From: Nocardiopsis suaedae
GTDB lineage: Bacteria; Actinomycetota; Actinomycetes; Streptosporangiales; Streptosporangiaceae
Length of the DNA stretch: 48,939 nucleotides
NCBI RefSeq assembly: GCF_027706745.1
Contig: NZ_JAQFWP010000053.1
Location: 1 to 48,939 of the forward strand
Direction: 5' to 3'
Positions 1 through 8,604 of the stretch are shown here, one piece after another (positions within the stretch are counted from its first letter, which is position 1; the number at the start of each line of letters is the position of its first letter). The position numbers were made by a program, and so were the translations under genes. A model generated the notes under the pieces. That model ran no database searches. It was not told where the DNA came from and saw only the letters and a program-made list of their open reading frames with translations.

Positions 1-174
1 GGCAACGAGTGTGCGCTTTCGACCACTCCCACGCGCCCAGTGTGCACTCTTCTGCGCATTCGATGCCCGGCAGCTCGCCCCGTGTCCGGGACGCCCGGAA
101 TGCGGTGCCCGCTCACCCCGCCACGCGCGCGGGCGAGCACCCGCCCACCCCACGGCGCCGCCTCCCTGGGGCGT

Positions 175-600
175 GAGGAACCCGCCGCCCGGCCGGGGCC
201 CGTGAGTGGGGTACCGGCCGAGCCGCCGCCCACCCGGACCGCGAGCAGCCGGGCGCCCGGCAGGCAGGCCCGGGGAACCGGCCCGCTCACGTCGTCGCCG
301 CCAACTACCCGGCACACCGGCCACCCGCCGCCCGGCCGGGGCCGGTGAGTGGGGTACCGGCCGAGCCGCCCGCCCGCCTGCACCGCGAGCAGCCGGGCGC
401 CCGGCGAGCAGGGCCGGGGAACCGCCCTGCTTGTGCCGTCGCCGCCAACCACCCGGCACACCGGCCACCCGCCGCCCGGCAGGCAGCCCCGGGGAACCAC
501 CCCGCTCTCGCCGTCGCCGCCCATGACGGTGACCACGCACCCACCGTGCGGCCGACAGCACTACCGCAAGGGCCGCCGACCTTCGTCGTCGCCGCTTTCC
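175..600 (-). repeat. Mosaic GC-rich repeat, locus C (two 143-bp tandem units plus partial)
   Basis: Two tandem units start at 202 and 345 with the same GTGAGTGGGGTACCGGCC sequence, so the period is 143 bp; the units are roughly 85% alike by eye. A third partial unit follows to about 600 and carries a diverged form of the module that is 112 bp long and perfectly conserved at 28979-29090. Read on the minus strand, module order matches the other three loci (about 28612-29330, 30480-30756, 48575-48939). The copy holds an in-frame TAG and single-base indels relative to the other copies, so it is very probably non-coding. Bases 1-174 hold no gene or motif that I recognise. Confidence 0.75.
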
Positions 601-677
601 GCCCCGCGCCCCGGAGTCCTTCCGCCTGGTCATGGCCCGGAGGGGGCGGTCCCGGCGGTTGGCTTGAAGGGCGGAGC

Positions 678-745
678 GGGTGAAGGGCAAGGAGTGGAAG
701 GGGCGGGAGAAGGGTGAAGGGCAAGGAGTGGAAGGGGAGGGAGGC
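678..745. repeat. 34-bp direct repeat, two copies
   Basis: A purine-rich 26-bp string beginning GGGTGAAGGGCAAGG is identical at 678-703 and 712-737; with the following six bases the period is 34 bp with one mismatch. It lies about 75 bp upstream of the atuA-like gene. No function is evident; it could mark slippage or a binding region. Confidence 0.75.
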
Positions 746-764
746 GCGGAAGAGGGCCCACTCC

Positions 765-790
765 AAAAACAATCACACGTGCTTGTTTTT
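765..790. promoter_or_regulatory. Inverted repeat upstream of the atuA-like operon, candidate operator/promoter
   Basis: AAAAACAA (765-772) and TTGTTTTT (783-790) are perfect 8-bp inverted arms around a 10-bp centre. This is strikingly AT-rich for the window. A weak -35 (TTGTTT, 784-789) and a -10-like CACGCT (806-811), seven bases before the ATG at 819, would place the arms on the promoter. The TetR-type regulator at 7894 is the nearest candidate ligand-responsive repressor; that link is inference. Confidence 0.5.
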
Positions 791-818
791 CGGTTCCCGC
801 CGTGGCACGCTCGTCGGC

Positions 819-2546
819 ATGGGTGAGACCGGTGCCACACCGATCCGGATCGGGAACGCCTCCGGGTTCTACGGGGACCGCTTCTCCGCGGTCCGGGAGA
901 TGCTCGACGGCGGGCCGCTCGATGTCCTGACCGGGGACTACCTCGCCGAACTCACCATGCTCATCCTCGGGCGCGACCGGCTCAAGGACCCCTCGCTCGG
1001 GTACGCCCGGACCTTCCTGCGGCAGATGGAGGAGTGCCTGGGCACCGCCGTCGAGCGCGGGGTGGCCGTCGTCGCCAACGCCGGGGGCCTCAACCCCGCC
1101 GGGCTCGCCGACCGGCTGCGGGAGCTGGCCGACCGGCTCGGCCTGCGGGTGCGGATCGCCCACGTGGAGGGCGACGACCTGCTGCCCCGCGCCGCCGGGC
1201 TCGGGCTCGGCGCACCGCTCACCGCCAACGCCTACCTCGGCGCCTTCGGCATCGCCGAGTGCCTCCGCGCCGGCGCCGACGTCGTCGTCACCGGCCGGGT
1301 CACCGACGCCTCCCTGGCCGTCGGCCCCGCCGCCGCCCGCTTCGGGTGGGGGCCGGACGACCACGACGCCCTGGCCGGGGCCGTCGTCGCCGGGCACATC
1401 ATCGAGTGCGGGGCCCAGGCCACCGGCGGCAACTACCCCTTCTTCGCCGAACTGGAGGCCCAGGGCCGCGACCTGACCCGCCCCGGCTTCCCCATCGCCG
1501 AGGTGCACCCCGACGGGTCCTCGGTGATCACCAAGCACCCCGGCAGCGGCGGGGCCGTCACCGTCGGGACCGTCACCGCCCAGCTCCTGTACGAGGTCGC
1601 CGGGGCCCACTACCCCAACCCCGACGCCACCGCCCGCCTGGACACCGTCCGCCTCACCGGGGACGGCCCCGACCGGGTGCGCGTGGACGGGGTCCGGGGC
1701 GAGGCGCCGCCGCCCGGCCTCAAGGTCGGCATGAACACCGTCGGCGGGTTCCGCAACGACGTCACCCTGGTGCTCACCGGCCTCGACGTCCCCGCCAAGG
1801 CCGCCCTCACCGAGCGGCAGCTCCGCGCGGCGCTGCGCGGGCGCGAACCCGAGCGGCTGGAGTTCCGTCTGGGCCCACCCGCCGACCCCGACGCCCCCGA
1901 CCAGGACGGCGCCTCGGTGCCGCTGCGCATCACCGCCGCCGACCCCGACCGTTCCAAGGTCGGCCGCCCCTTCGCGAAGGCGGCCGTGGAGCTGGCGCTG
2001 TCCGGCGTCCCCGGGTTCCACGCCACCGCCCCGCCCGGCGACGCCCGCCCCGACCAGGTGGCCTTCACCGCCGCGACCGTCCCCGCCGCACAGGCCGCCC
2101 ACACCGCCGTCCTCCCCGACGGGACCCGGACGCGGATACCGCCGCCCGAGGCGGCCGCCGAGCCCCTCCTCGTCTCCGAGCCCGACCCGCCGCCCCCGCT
2201 CACCCCGGGCCCGGTCCGGCGCGCCCCGCTCGGCCTCGTCGCCGGGGCCCGCAGCGGCGACAAGGGCGCCGACGCCAACGTGGGCGTGTGGGCCCGCACC
2301 GACGACGCCTGGCGCTGGCTCGCCCACGCCCTCACCACCGAGGAGTTCACCCGGCTGCTGCCCGAGACCGCCGCGCTCACCGTCACCCGCCACGCCTTCC
2401 CCCGCCTGCGGGCGCTGAACTTCACCGTCGAGGGCCTGCTCGGCGGGGGCGCGGGCAGCGGTGCCCGCTCCGACCCGCAGGCCAAGGCGCTCGGCGAATG
2501 GCTGCGCGGGCGCCACCTCGACATCCCGGAGGCCCTGCTGCCGTGA
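819..2546 (+). CDS. AtuA family (DUF1446) acyclic terpene utilisation-type protein
   Basis: A 575-residue protein of the AtuA/DUF1446 family. The N-terminal half carries the family pattern IRIGNASGFYGDR (residues about 8-20), VVANAGGLNP and GRVTDASLAVGP; the C-terminal part is the small AtuA-like domain with ARSGDKGADANVGV near residue 478. AtuA proteins occur in citronellol/geraniol catabolism operons of Pseudomonas and beside methylcrotonyl-CoA carboxylase-like genes; the reaction is not settled. The ATG at 819 was chosen over in-frame upstream ATG codons because the family pattern starts seven residues later and the upstream stretch is repeat DNA. It overlaps the next gene by GTGA, indicating translational coupling. 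Confidence 0.85.
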   Translation: MGETGATPIRIGNASGFYGDRFSAVREMLDGGPLDVLTGDYLAELTMLILGRDRLKDPSLGYARTFLRQMEECLGTAVERGVAVVANAGGLNPAGLADRLRELADRLGLRVRIAHVEGDDLLPRAAGLGLGAPLTANAYLGAFGIAECLRAGADVVVTGRVTDASLAVGPAAARFGWGPDDHDALAGAVVAGHIIECGAQATGGNYPFFAELEAQGRDLTRPGFPIAEVHPDGSSVITKHPGSGGAVTVGTVTAQLLYEVAGAHYPNPDATARLDTVRLTGDGPDRVRVDGVRGEAPPPGLKVGMNTVGGFRNDVTLVLTGLDVPAKAALTERQLRAALRGREPERLEFRLGPPADPDAPDQDGASVPLRITAADPDRSKVGRPFAKAAVELALSGVPGFHATAPPGDARPDQVAFTAATVPAAQAAHTAVLPDGTRTRIPPPEAAAEPLLVSEPDPPPPLTPGPVRRAPLGLVAGARSGDKGADANVGVWARTDDAWRWLAHALTTEEFTRLLPETAALTVTRHAFPRLRALNFTVEGLLGGGAGSGARSDPQAKALGEWLRGRHLDIPEALLP

Positions 2547-4138
2547 CCGTCCTGCGCTCCCGCCTCGACCCCGCGTCGCCCGCCTGCACCGCCGCCCGCG
2601 AGGCCATGCTCGCCAAGCTGGCCGAGATCGACGCCGAGCACGCCAAGGCCCTGGCCGGCGGCGGCCCCAAGTACACCGAGCGGCACCGCTCCCGCGGCAA
2701 GCTCCTGGCCCGCGAGCGCATCGAGCTGCTGCTCGACCCCGACGCCCCGTTCCTGGAGCTGTCCCCGCTGGCCGCCTGGGGCAGCGACCACCCGGTGGGG
2801 GCGAGCGTGGTCACCGGCGTCGGCGTCGTCGAGGGCGTGGAGTGCGTGGTCGTCGCCAACGACCCCACCGTGCGCGGCGGCGCCAGCAACCCCTGGACGG
2901 GCCGCAAGACGATGCGGGCCGTGGAGATCGCCGAACAGAACCGGATGCCGCTGGTCAACCTGGTGGAGTCGGGCGGAGCGGACCTGTCGGGCCAGAGCGA
3001 GATCTTCATCCCCGGCGGCCGCCTCTTCCGCGACCTGACGCGGCTGTCGGCGGCCGGGGTCCCCACCATCGCCCTGGTCTTCGGCAATTCCACCGCCGGC
3101 GGCGCCTACGTGCCCGGGATGAGCGACCACGTGGTGATGGTGCGCGAGCGCTCCAAGGTCTTCCTCGGCGGCCCGCCCCTGGTGAAGATGGCCACCGGGG
3201 AGGAGAGCGACGACGAGTCCCTGGGCGGCGCCGAGATGCACGCCCGCGTGTCCGGCCTCGCCGACCACCTGGCCGACGACGAGCACGACGCGCTGCGCAT
3301 CGGCCGCCGCATCGTCGCCCGCCTCAACCACCGCAAACGGGGCCCATCCCCGGCCCGGCCCGCCGACCCCCTGTACGACCCCGAGGAGCTCGCCGGGATC
3401 GTCCCCGACGACCTGCGCACCCCCTTCGACCCGCGCGAGGTGCTGGCGCGCATCCTCGACGGCTCGGAGTTCGACGAGTTCAAGCCCGCCTACGGCGCCA
3501 GCCTCGTCACCGGCTGGGGCCGCCTGCACGGCCACCCCGTCGGCGTGCTCGCCAACGCCCAGGGGGTGCTCTTCAGCGAGGAGTCGCAGAAGGCCGCCCA
3601 GTTCATCCAGCTCGCCGATCGCGCCGACACCCCCCTGCTGTTCCTGCACAACACCACCGGCTACATGGTCGGCAAGGAGTACGAGCAGGGCGGGATCATC
3701 AAGCACGGCGCGATGATGATCAACGCGGTCTCCAACAGCACCGTCCCGCACCTGTCGGTGCTGATGGGCGCCTCCTACGGCGCCGGGCACTACGGCATGT
3801 GCGGCCGCGCCTACGACCCCCGCTTCCTGTTCTCCTGGCCCAGCGCCAAGTCGGCGGTGATGGGCCCCGAACAGCTGGCCGGCGTGCTCTCGATCGTCGC
3901 CCGCGCGTCCGCCCACGCCAAGGGGCGCCCCTACGCCGACGAGGACGACGCGGCCATGCGGGAAGCGGTCGAGCGGCAGATCGAGGCCGAGTCGCTGCCG
4001 CTGTTCCTGTCCGGGCGGGTCTACGACGACGGGGTGATCGACCCCCGGGACACCCGCACCGTCCTGGGCCTGTGCCTGTCGGCGGTGCACAACGCCCCGG
4101 TGCGCGGCGCCGACGGGTTCGGCGTCTTCCGGATGTGA
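2543..4138 (+). CDS. Acyl-CoA carboxylase carboxyltransferase (beta) subunit, methylcrotonyl-/geranyl-CoA type
   Basis: A 531-residue carboxyltransferase with the two crotonase-like halves (about 30-270 and 280-510). GGAYVPGMSDHVV near residue 186 and GAGHYGMCGRAYDP near 411 are typical of methylcrotonyl- and geranyl-CoA carboxylase beta chains rather than propionyl-CoA carboxylases. It should transfer carboxyl from carboxybiotin on the partner encoded next door to a branched 2-enoyl-CoA. Starts at GTG overlapping the upstream TGA. Substrate (3-methylcrotonyl-CoA from leucine, or geranyl-CoA from terpenes) cannot be decided from sequence. Confidence 0.88.
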   Translation: MTVLRSRLDPASPACTAAREAMLAKLAEIDAEHAKALAGGGPKYTERHRSRGKLLARERIELLLDPDAPFLELSPLAAWGSDHPVGASVVTGVGVVEGVECVVVANDPTVRGGASNPWTGRKTMRAVEIAEQNRMPLVNLVESGGADLSGQSEIFIPGGRLFRDLTRLSAAGVPTIALVFGNSTAGGAYVPGMSDHVVMVRERSKVFLGGPPLVKMATGEESDDESLGGAEMHARVSGLADHLADDEHDALRIGRRIVARLNHRKRGPSPARPADPLYDPEELAGIVPDDLRTPFDPREVLARILDGSEFDEFKPAYGASLVTGWGRLHGHPVGVLANAQGVLFSEESQKAAQFIQLADRADTPLLFLHNTTGYMVGKEYEQGGIIKHGAMMINAVSNSTVPHLSVLMGASYGAGHYGMCGRAYDPRFLFSWPSAKSAVMGPEQLAGVLSIVARASAHAKGRPYADEDDAAMREAVERQIEAESLPLFLSGRVYDDGVIDPRDTRTVLGLCLSAVHNAPVRGADGFGVFRM

Positions 4139-4187
4139 GGCCCGGGTGTCCGGAGGATCGGAGGCGACGTTGGGGAGGAGCCCGCAG

Positions 4188-6233
4188 ATGATCGGCACCG
4201 TGCTGGTCGCCAACCGCGGCGAGATCGCCCGCAGGGTCATGCGCACCTGCCGGGACATGGGCCTGGGGACGGTCGCGGTGTACGCGCCCGCCGACGCCGG
4301 GGCGTCCCACGTGCGCGAAGCCGACGCCGCGGTACCGCTGGACGGCGACGGTGCCCGCGCCTACCTGCGCCCCGAGGCCCTCGTGGAGGCCGCCGAACGC
4401 GCCGGGGCCGACGCGGTGCACCCCGGCTACGGGTTCCTGTCCGAGAGCGCGGCCTTCGCCGGCGCCGTCGTCAAGGCGGGGCTGACCTGGATCGGACCGC
4501 CCGCGGAGGCCATCGAGGCGATGGGCTCCAAGACCGCCGCCAAGGCGCTGGCGGCGCGCACGGGCGTGCCCGTCTCGGCCGCCCTGGAGCCCGGGCAGGT
4601 CACCGGGGCCGACCTGCCGGTGCTGGTGAAGGCGTCGGCGGGCGGCGGCGGCCGCGGCATGCGCGTCGTCCGCGCCCTGGACGAGCTGGAGGCCGCGGTG
4701 GAGGCGGCCCGCGCGGAGGCCGCCTCCGCCTTCGGCGACCCCGCCGTGTTCTGCGAGCCCTACGTCGAGCGCGGTCGGCACGTGGAGGTGCAGATCCTCG
4801 CCGACGCGCACGGCGGGGTGTGGGCCGTGGGCGACCGCGACTGCTCGGTGCAGCGGCGCCACCAGAAGGTGATCGAGGAGGCGCCCGCCCCCGGGATCGG
4901 CGAGGACCTGCGGGAGCGCCTGCACGAGGCGGCGCGGGCGATGGCCGGGGCGATCGGCTACACCGGCGCGGGGACGGCGGAATTCCTGGTCGGCGGGGAC
5001 GGCGGCGCGGCGTTCCTGGAGATGAACACCCGGTTGCAGGTCGAGCACCCGGTCACCGAGTGCGTGACCGGGCTGGACCTGGTCGAGTGGCAGGTGCGCA
5101 TCGCCGGAGGCGAGCCGCTGCCGGAGGGCGGCCCACCCGCCCCGCGCGGGCACGCCGTACAGGCGCGCCTGTACGCCGAGGACCCGGCGGCCGGCTGGCG
5201 GCCCCACAGCGGAACGGTGGCCCGGTTCGACGTTCCCGCGGCGCGTGCGCACTTCGCGGTTCCCGGCGGGTTCGGGGTGCGCGTGGACGCGGGCGTCGAG
5301 GCCGGGACGCGCGTCGGGGTGGAGTTCGACCCGATGCTCGCCAAGGTCATCGCCTGGGGGCGGGACCGCGGCGACGCGCTGCGGCGGCTGTCGGCGGCGC
5401 TGGCCGGGGCGCGGCTGCACGGGGTGCGCGGCAACCGGGACCTGTTGGTGCGGGTGCTGCGGCACCCGGTGTTCGCGGCCGGCGGCATGCACATCCGCTT
5501 CTTGGCGGACCAGGGCCTGGACGGCGGCGGGCGCGCGGAGGGGGCGCCCCGGGCCGACGGCACCGTCCCGGAGCTGGCCCGGCCGCTGGCCGACGATCGG
5601 GCGGTGCGGCTGTCGGCGCTGGCCGCCGCCCTGGCCGAGGCCGAACGGAACCGGGCCGGGGCGCCGGTGCTGGGCGGTCTCCCCGCCGGGTGGCGCAACC
5701 TGCCCTCGGCGCCGCACGTGCGCCGCTTTCGGGGGCCGTCGGGGGAGGAGGTCGAGGCGGCGTACACGTCCGGCCGGACCGGTCCGGTGCCGGTGGGGGA
5801 CGCTGTGGGCCTCCGCGTCCGCCGGGCCGCGCCCGACCGGGTGGAGCTGTTGGTCGACGGGGTGCTCCGCGCCTTCGAGGTCGCCCGGTCGGAGGGCGGG
5901 GTGGACGTCGACTCGGCGCTGGGGCCGGTGGCCCTGGTGCCGGAGGACCGGTTCCCGGAGAAGGAGGCGGCGGTGCCGTCGGGAACCCTGCTGGCGCCGA
6001 TGCCGGGAACGGTGGCGCGCGTCGCCGCCGCGGCGGGGGACCGCGTGGAGGAGGGCGACCCGCTGCTGTGGCTGGAGGCCATGAAGATGGAGCACGAGAT
6101 CCGGGCGCCGGTGACCGGAACGGTGGCGGAAGTGGCCCGGGCGGGCACCCGGACCGACACCGACACGGTCCTGGCGGTCGTCGCCCCCGACCCGGATCCC
6201 GACCCCGCCTCCGATCCCGCCCCCGGCGGCTGA
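4188..6233 (+). CDS. Acyl-CoA carboxylase biotin carboxylase/BCCP (alpha) subunit
   Basis: A 681-residue fused biotin carboxylase and biotin carboxyl carrier protein. Order: biotin carboxylase N-terminal domain (IGTVLVANRGEIA), ATP-grasp with KASAGGGGRGMR near residue 148 and EMNTRLQVEHPVTE near 278, a middle domain, and the biotinyl domain with EAMKMEHE, biotinylated Lys about 633. It carboxylates its own biotin with ATP and bicarbonate for the beta subunit upstream. A GGGGAGGAG ribosome site lies seven bases before the ATG at 4188, favoured over the GTG at 4146. The final residues are a DPDPDP-type acidic tail. Confidence 0.9.
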   Translation: MIGTVLVANRGEIARRVMRTCRDMGLGTVAVYAPADAGASHVREADAAVPLDGDGARAYLRPEALVEAAERAGADAVHPGYGFLSESAAFAGAVVKAGLTWIGPPAEAIEAMGSKTAAKALAARTGVPVSAALEPGQVTGADLPVLVKASAGGGGRGMRVVRALDELEAAVEAARAEAASAFGDPAVFCEPYVERGRHVEVQILADAHGGVWAVGDRDCSVQRRHQKVIEEAPAPGIGEDLRERLHEAARAMAGAIGYTGAGTAEFLVGGDGGAAFLEMNTRLQVEHPVTECVTGLDLVEWQVRIAGGEPLPEGGPPAPRGHAVQARLYAEDPAAGWRPHSGTVARFDVPAARAHFAVPGGFGVRVDAGVEAGTRVGVEFDPMLAKVIAWGRDRGDALRRLSAALAGARLHGVRGNRDLLVRVLRHPVFAAGGMHIRFLADQGLDGGGRAEGAPRADGTVPELARPLADDRAVRLSALAAALAEAERNRAGAPVLGGLPAGWRNLPSAPHVRRFRGPSGEEVEAAYTSGRTGPVPVGDAVGLRVRRAAPDRVELLVDGVLRAFEVARSEGGVDVDSALGPVALVPEDRFPEKEAAVPSGTLLAPMPGTVARVAAAAGDRVEEGDPLLWLEAMKMEHEIRAPVTGTVAEVARAGTRTDTDTVLAVVAPDPDPDPASDPAPGG

Positions 6234-6616
6234 CGGTGGACCGTACCGGCCCAGGACCCCTGCCCGGCCCCGGCGCGGCCGTCCGGGGCCGGAGCCTCCG
6301 CCCGAATTCCGGGCCGGTCGGCATGCCCCGTTCCGGATGCAACGCGGGCGGGGCCGTATTCGGGCCAAAAGCGACGGATCCCCTGGCCCCGCCGGTGAGC
6401 GGGCCGTTTCCCGTGCGCGGGGGCGCCCGCGCGGGAGACGATCCCGGGAACACCGAGCCCCGTCCGCGCCGCCGACGACACGGCCCCGCGAACGGCCGCC
6501 ACGAACCCCCCGCTCCGCCCGGACCCGCCTCCCCGTGCGCGGTCCGCGCGGCACGCGGACCGTTCTCTCCTCCTCCCGCGCACCTCCCGACCCCGCGAAC
6601 CACGGAAGGGCCCAGC
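6234..6616. other. Intergenic region before acyl-CoA dehydrogenase
   Basis: 383 bp without a gene. GCCCGAAT (6300-6307) and ATTCGGGC (6358-6365) are 8-bp inverted arms with a long loop. The acyl-CoA dehydrogenase ribosome site (GGAAGGG) is at the 3' end. Nothing else recognised. Confidence 0.5.
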
Positions 6617-7771
6617 ATGCGATTCACCGAACCCGACGAGCGCCTCGCCCTCCGGGAGGCCGTCCGCTCCTTCGCCTCCTCCTACGGCGGCGACTACTAC
6701 CGCGCCAAGGCCCGCGAAGGCGCCTACCTCACCGAGCTGTGGGCCCAAGCGGGCAAGCTCGGCTACCTCGGCGTCAACATCCCCGAGGAGTTCGGCGGGG
6801 GAGGCGGCGGCATCGGGGACCTGGCGGCCGTCCTCGAAGAGCTGTCCGCCGCCGGGTGCCCCACCCTCATGATGGTCGTCTCGCCCGCCATCTGCGGCAC
6901 CGTGCTCTCCCGCTTCGGCACCCCCGGCCAGCGGAGCCGCTGGCTGCCCGGCATCGCCTCGGGCGCGACCATCATGGCCTTCGCCATCACCGAGCCCGAC
7001 GCCGGGTCGAACGCGCACAACATCACCACCACCGCCCGGCCCGACGGCGACGGGTGGGTGCTCTCCGGCCGCAAGACCTTCATCTCCGGGGTGGACGTCG
7101 CCGACGCGGTCTTCGTCGTCGGCCGCATGGAGGACTCCGCGGGCAGGCTCGCCCCCGCGCTGTTCACGGTCCCCGTCGACGCCCCCGGCTTCGAGGCGCG
7201 GCGCATCGAGATGGACCTGGTCAGCCCCGACCACCAGTTCACCCTGTTCATGGACGGGGTCCGGCTCCCCGGCGACGCCCTGGTCGGCGACCCCGGCAGC
7301 GGGCTCCTGCAGCTGTTCGCCGGGCTCAACCCCGAGCGCATCATGGCCGCGTCGCTGGCCACCGGCTCGGCCCGGCACGCCCTGGACACCGCCGTCGGCT
7401 ACGCGCGCCAGCGCGAGGTGTGGGGCCGCCCCATCGGCGCCCACCAGGGCCTGGCCCACCCCCTGGCGCAGGTGAAGGTGGAGGTGGAGATGGCCCGGCT
7501 GATGACGCAGAAGGCCGCCGCGCTCTACGACGCCGGGGACGACACCGGAGCGGGCGAGGCCGCCAACATGGCCAAGTACGCGGCGGGGGAGGCCTCGGCG
7601 CGGGCGGTCGACCAGGCCGTGCAGACCCTCGGCGGCAACGGCCTGGCCAGCGAGTACGGCATCGGCGCCGCCGTGGCCGCCTCCCGCCTGGGCCGGATCG
7701 CCCCCGTCAGCCGGGAGATGGTGCTCAACTACGTCGCCCAGCACTCGCTCGGCCTGCCCAAGTCCTACTGA
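6617..7771 (+). CDS. Acyl-CoA dehydrogenase, isovaleryl-/branched-chain-like active site
   Basis: A 384-residue FAD-dependent acyl-CoA dehydrogenase. Seen: AFAITEPDAGSNA (FAD/substrate motif), the helix NPERIMAASLATGS, and the QREVWGRPIG motif. The usual C-terminal catalytic Glu of the EGT motif is replaced (RIAPVSRE), while Glu about 240 in NPERI sits where isovaleryl- and long-chain acyl-CoA dehydrogenases carry their base. This fits oxidation of a branched acyl-CoA to feed the carboxylase upstream. Start ATG follows GGAAGGG. Same strand as the carboxylase genes, 383 bp on, so it may have its own promoter. Confidence 0.88.
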   Translation: MRFTEPDERLALREAVRSFASSYGGDYYRAKAREGAYLTELWAQAGKLGYLGVNIPEEFGGGGGGIGDLAAVLEELSAAGCPTLMMVVSPAICGTVLSRFGTPGQRSRWLPGIASGATIMAFAITEPDAGSNAHNITTTARPDGDGWVLSGRKTFISGVDVADAVFVVGRMEDSAGRLAPALFTVPVDAPGFEARRIEMDLVSPDHQFTLFMDGVRLPGDALVGDPGSGLLQLFAGLNPERIMAASLATGSARHALDTAVGYARQREVWGRPIGAHQGLAHPLAQVKVEVEMARLMTQKAAALYDAGDDTGAGEAANMAKYAAGEASARAVDQAVQTLGGNGLASEYGIGAAVAASRLGRIAPVSREMVLNYVAQHSLGLPKSY

Positions 7772-7893
7772 GGCGACCGGAGGACCACCGCGCCGGACGG
7801 CCGCGCCGCCGGGCCCGGCCGGGGTAGGTTGGCGGCGGCGCGGGTGCGGGGCGGCCGTGCCGGGGACGCCGGGAGGACGGGGAGACGGACCGG

Positions 7894-8526
7894 ATGGGGA
7901 CGGCACAGCACCAGGAGCGGGCCGGTGAGCGCGAGCCGCGCCAGGAGAGGAGCCGGGCGACCCGGCGGCGCCTGCTGGAGGCCGCCGTGGCCTGCCTGGC
8001 CGACAAGGGGGTCGCCGGGAGCACCGTGGGCGCCGTCGCCGAGCGCGCCGGGGTGTCCCGCGGAGCCGCCCAGCACCACTTCCGCACCCGCGAGGACCTG
8101 TTCACCGCGGCGCTGCGGCACATGAGCGACACCCGCATGGACGAGCTCCGCGCCCGCGCCGAACGGCTGCCCAGCGGCCCGGGGCGCACCGAGGCCGTGG
8201 TGGAGATGCTGGTCGACGCCTACTGCGGGCCGGTGTTCTCCGCTGCGGTGCAGCTGTGGGCGTCGGCCGCCAGCGACCCGGCGCTGCGCGCGTCGGTCAT
8301 CCCGCTGGAGGAGCACGTGGGCCGCGAGGCGCACCGGGCGGCGGTCGAGGTCCTGGGCGCCGACGAATCCGCGCCGGGGGTGCGCGAGACCGTGCAGGCG
8401 ACCCTGGACATGGGGCGCGGCCTCGGCCTGGCGGCCCTGCTCACCGACGACACCGAGCGCCGCCGCCGCATCGTGCGCCAGTGGGCGCGCATCCTCGACC
8501 GCGAACTGGACCCCCCTCGCCGCTGA
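7894..8526 (+). CDS. TetR/AcrR family transcriptional regulator
   Basis: A 210-residue regulator. The N-terminal TetR helix-turn-helix spans about residues 18-65, with TRRRLLEAAVACLADKG and the recognition helix region VSRGAAQHHFRTREDL. The C-terminal part is a ligand-binding domain of unassigned specificity. It lies 122 bp after the acyl-CoA dehydrogenase on the same strand and is the likely regulator of the catabolic cluster. RBS GGGGAGACGG precedes the ATG. A palindromic repeat follows the stop codon. Confidence 0.9.
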   Translation: MGTAQHQERAGEREPRQERSRATRRRLLEAAVACLADKGVAGSTVGAVAERAGVSRGAAQHHFRTREDLFTAALRHMSDTRMDELRARAERLPSGPGRTEAVVEMLVDAYCGPVFSAAVQLWASAASDPALRASVIPLEEHVGREAHRAAVEVLGADESAPGVRETVQATLDMGRGLGLAALLTDDTERRRRIVRQWARILDRELDPPRR

Positions 8527-8580
8527 CCTCGGGGAAAACGACCCGACAAGCGCGGTTTCAGCGTCGTTTCTCCCGAGATC
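8525..8580. terminator. Palindromic repeat (family of 30372-30440) between convergent genes, probable bidirectional terminator
   Basis: Arms GACCTCGGGGAAAACGACCC and GCGTCGTTTCTCCCGAGATC pair at about 16 of 20 positions around a 16-base loop. It overlaps the TetR stop region and lies before the convergent membrane protein gene, a natural terminator position. The same arm and loop sequence recurs inverted at 30372-30440, so this is a dispersed palindrome rather than a one-off hairpin. Confidence 0.65.
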
Positions 8581-8604
8581 GACACCAGAGGGCGACGCGA
8601 CCGG

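Noticed and set aside
175-600. CRISPR array
   Set aside because: The period is 143 bp with no short conserved repeat plus unique spacer pattern, and no cas genes are present.
4958-7906. 982-codon minus-strand open frame, and similar long frames opposite most genes
   Set aside because: Very GC-rich coding DNA leaves antisense frames open. The translation is low-complexity and shows no family motif, while the plus strand carries clear enzymes.
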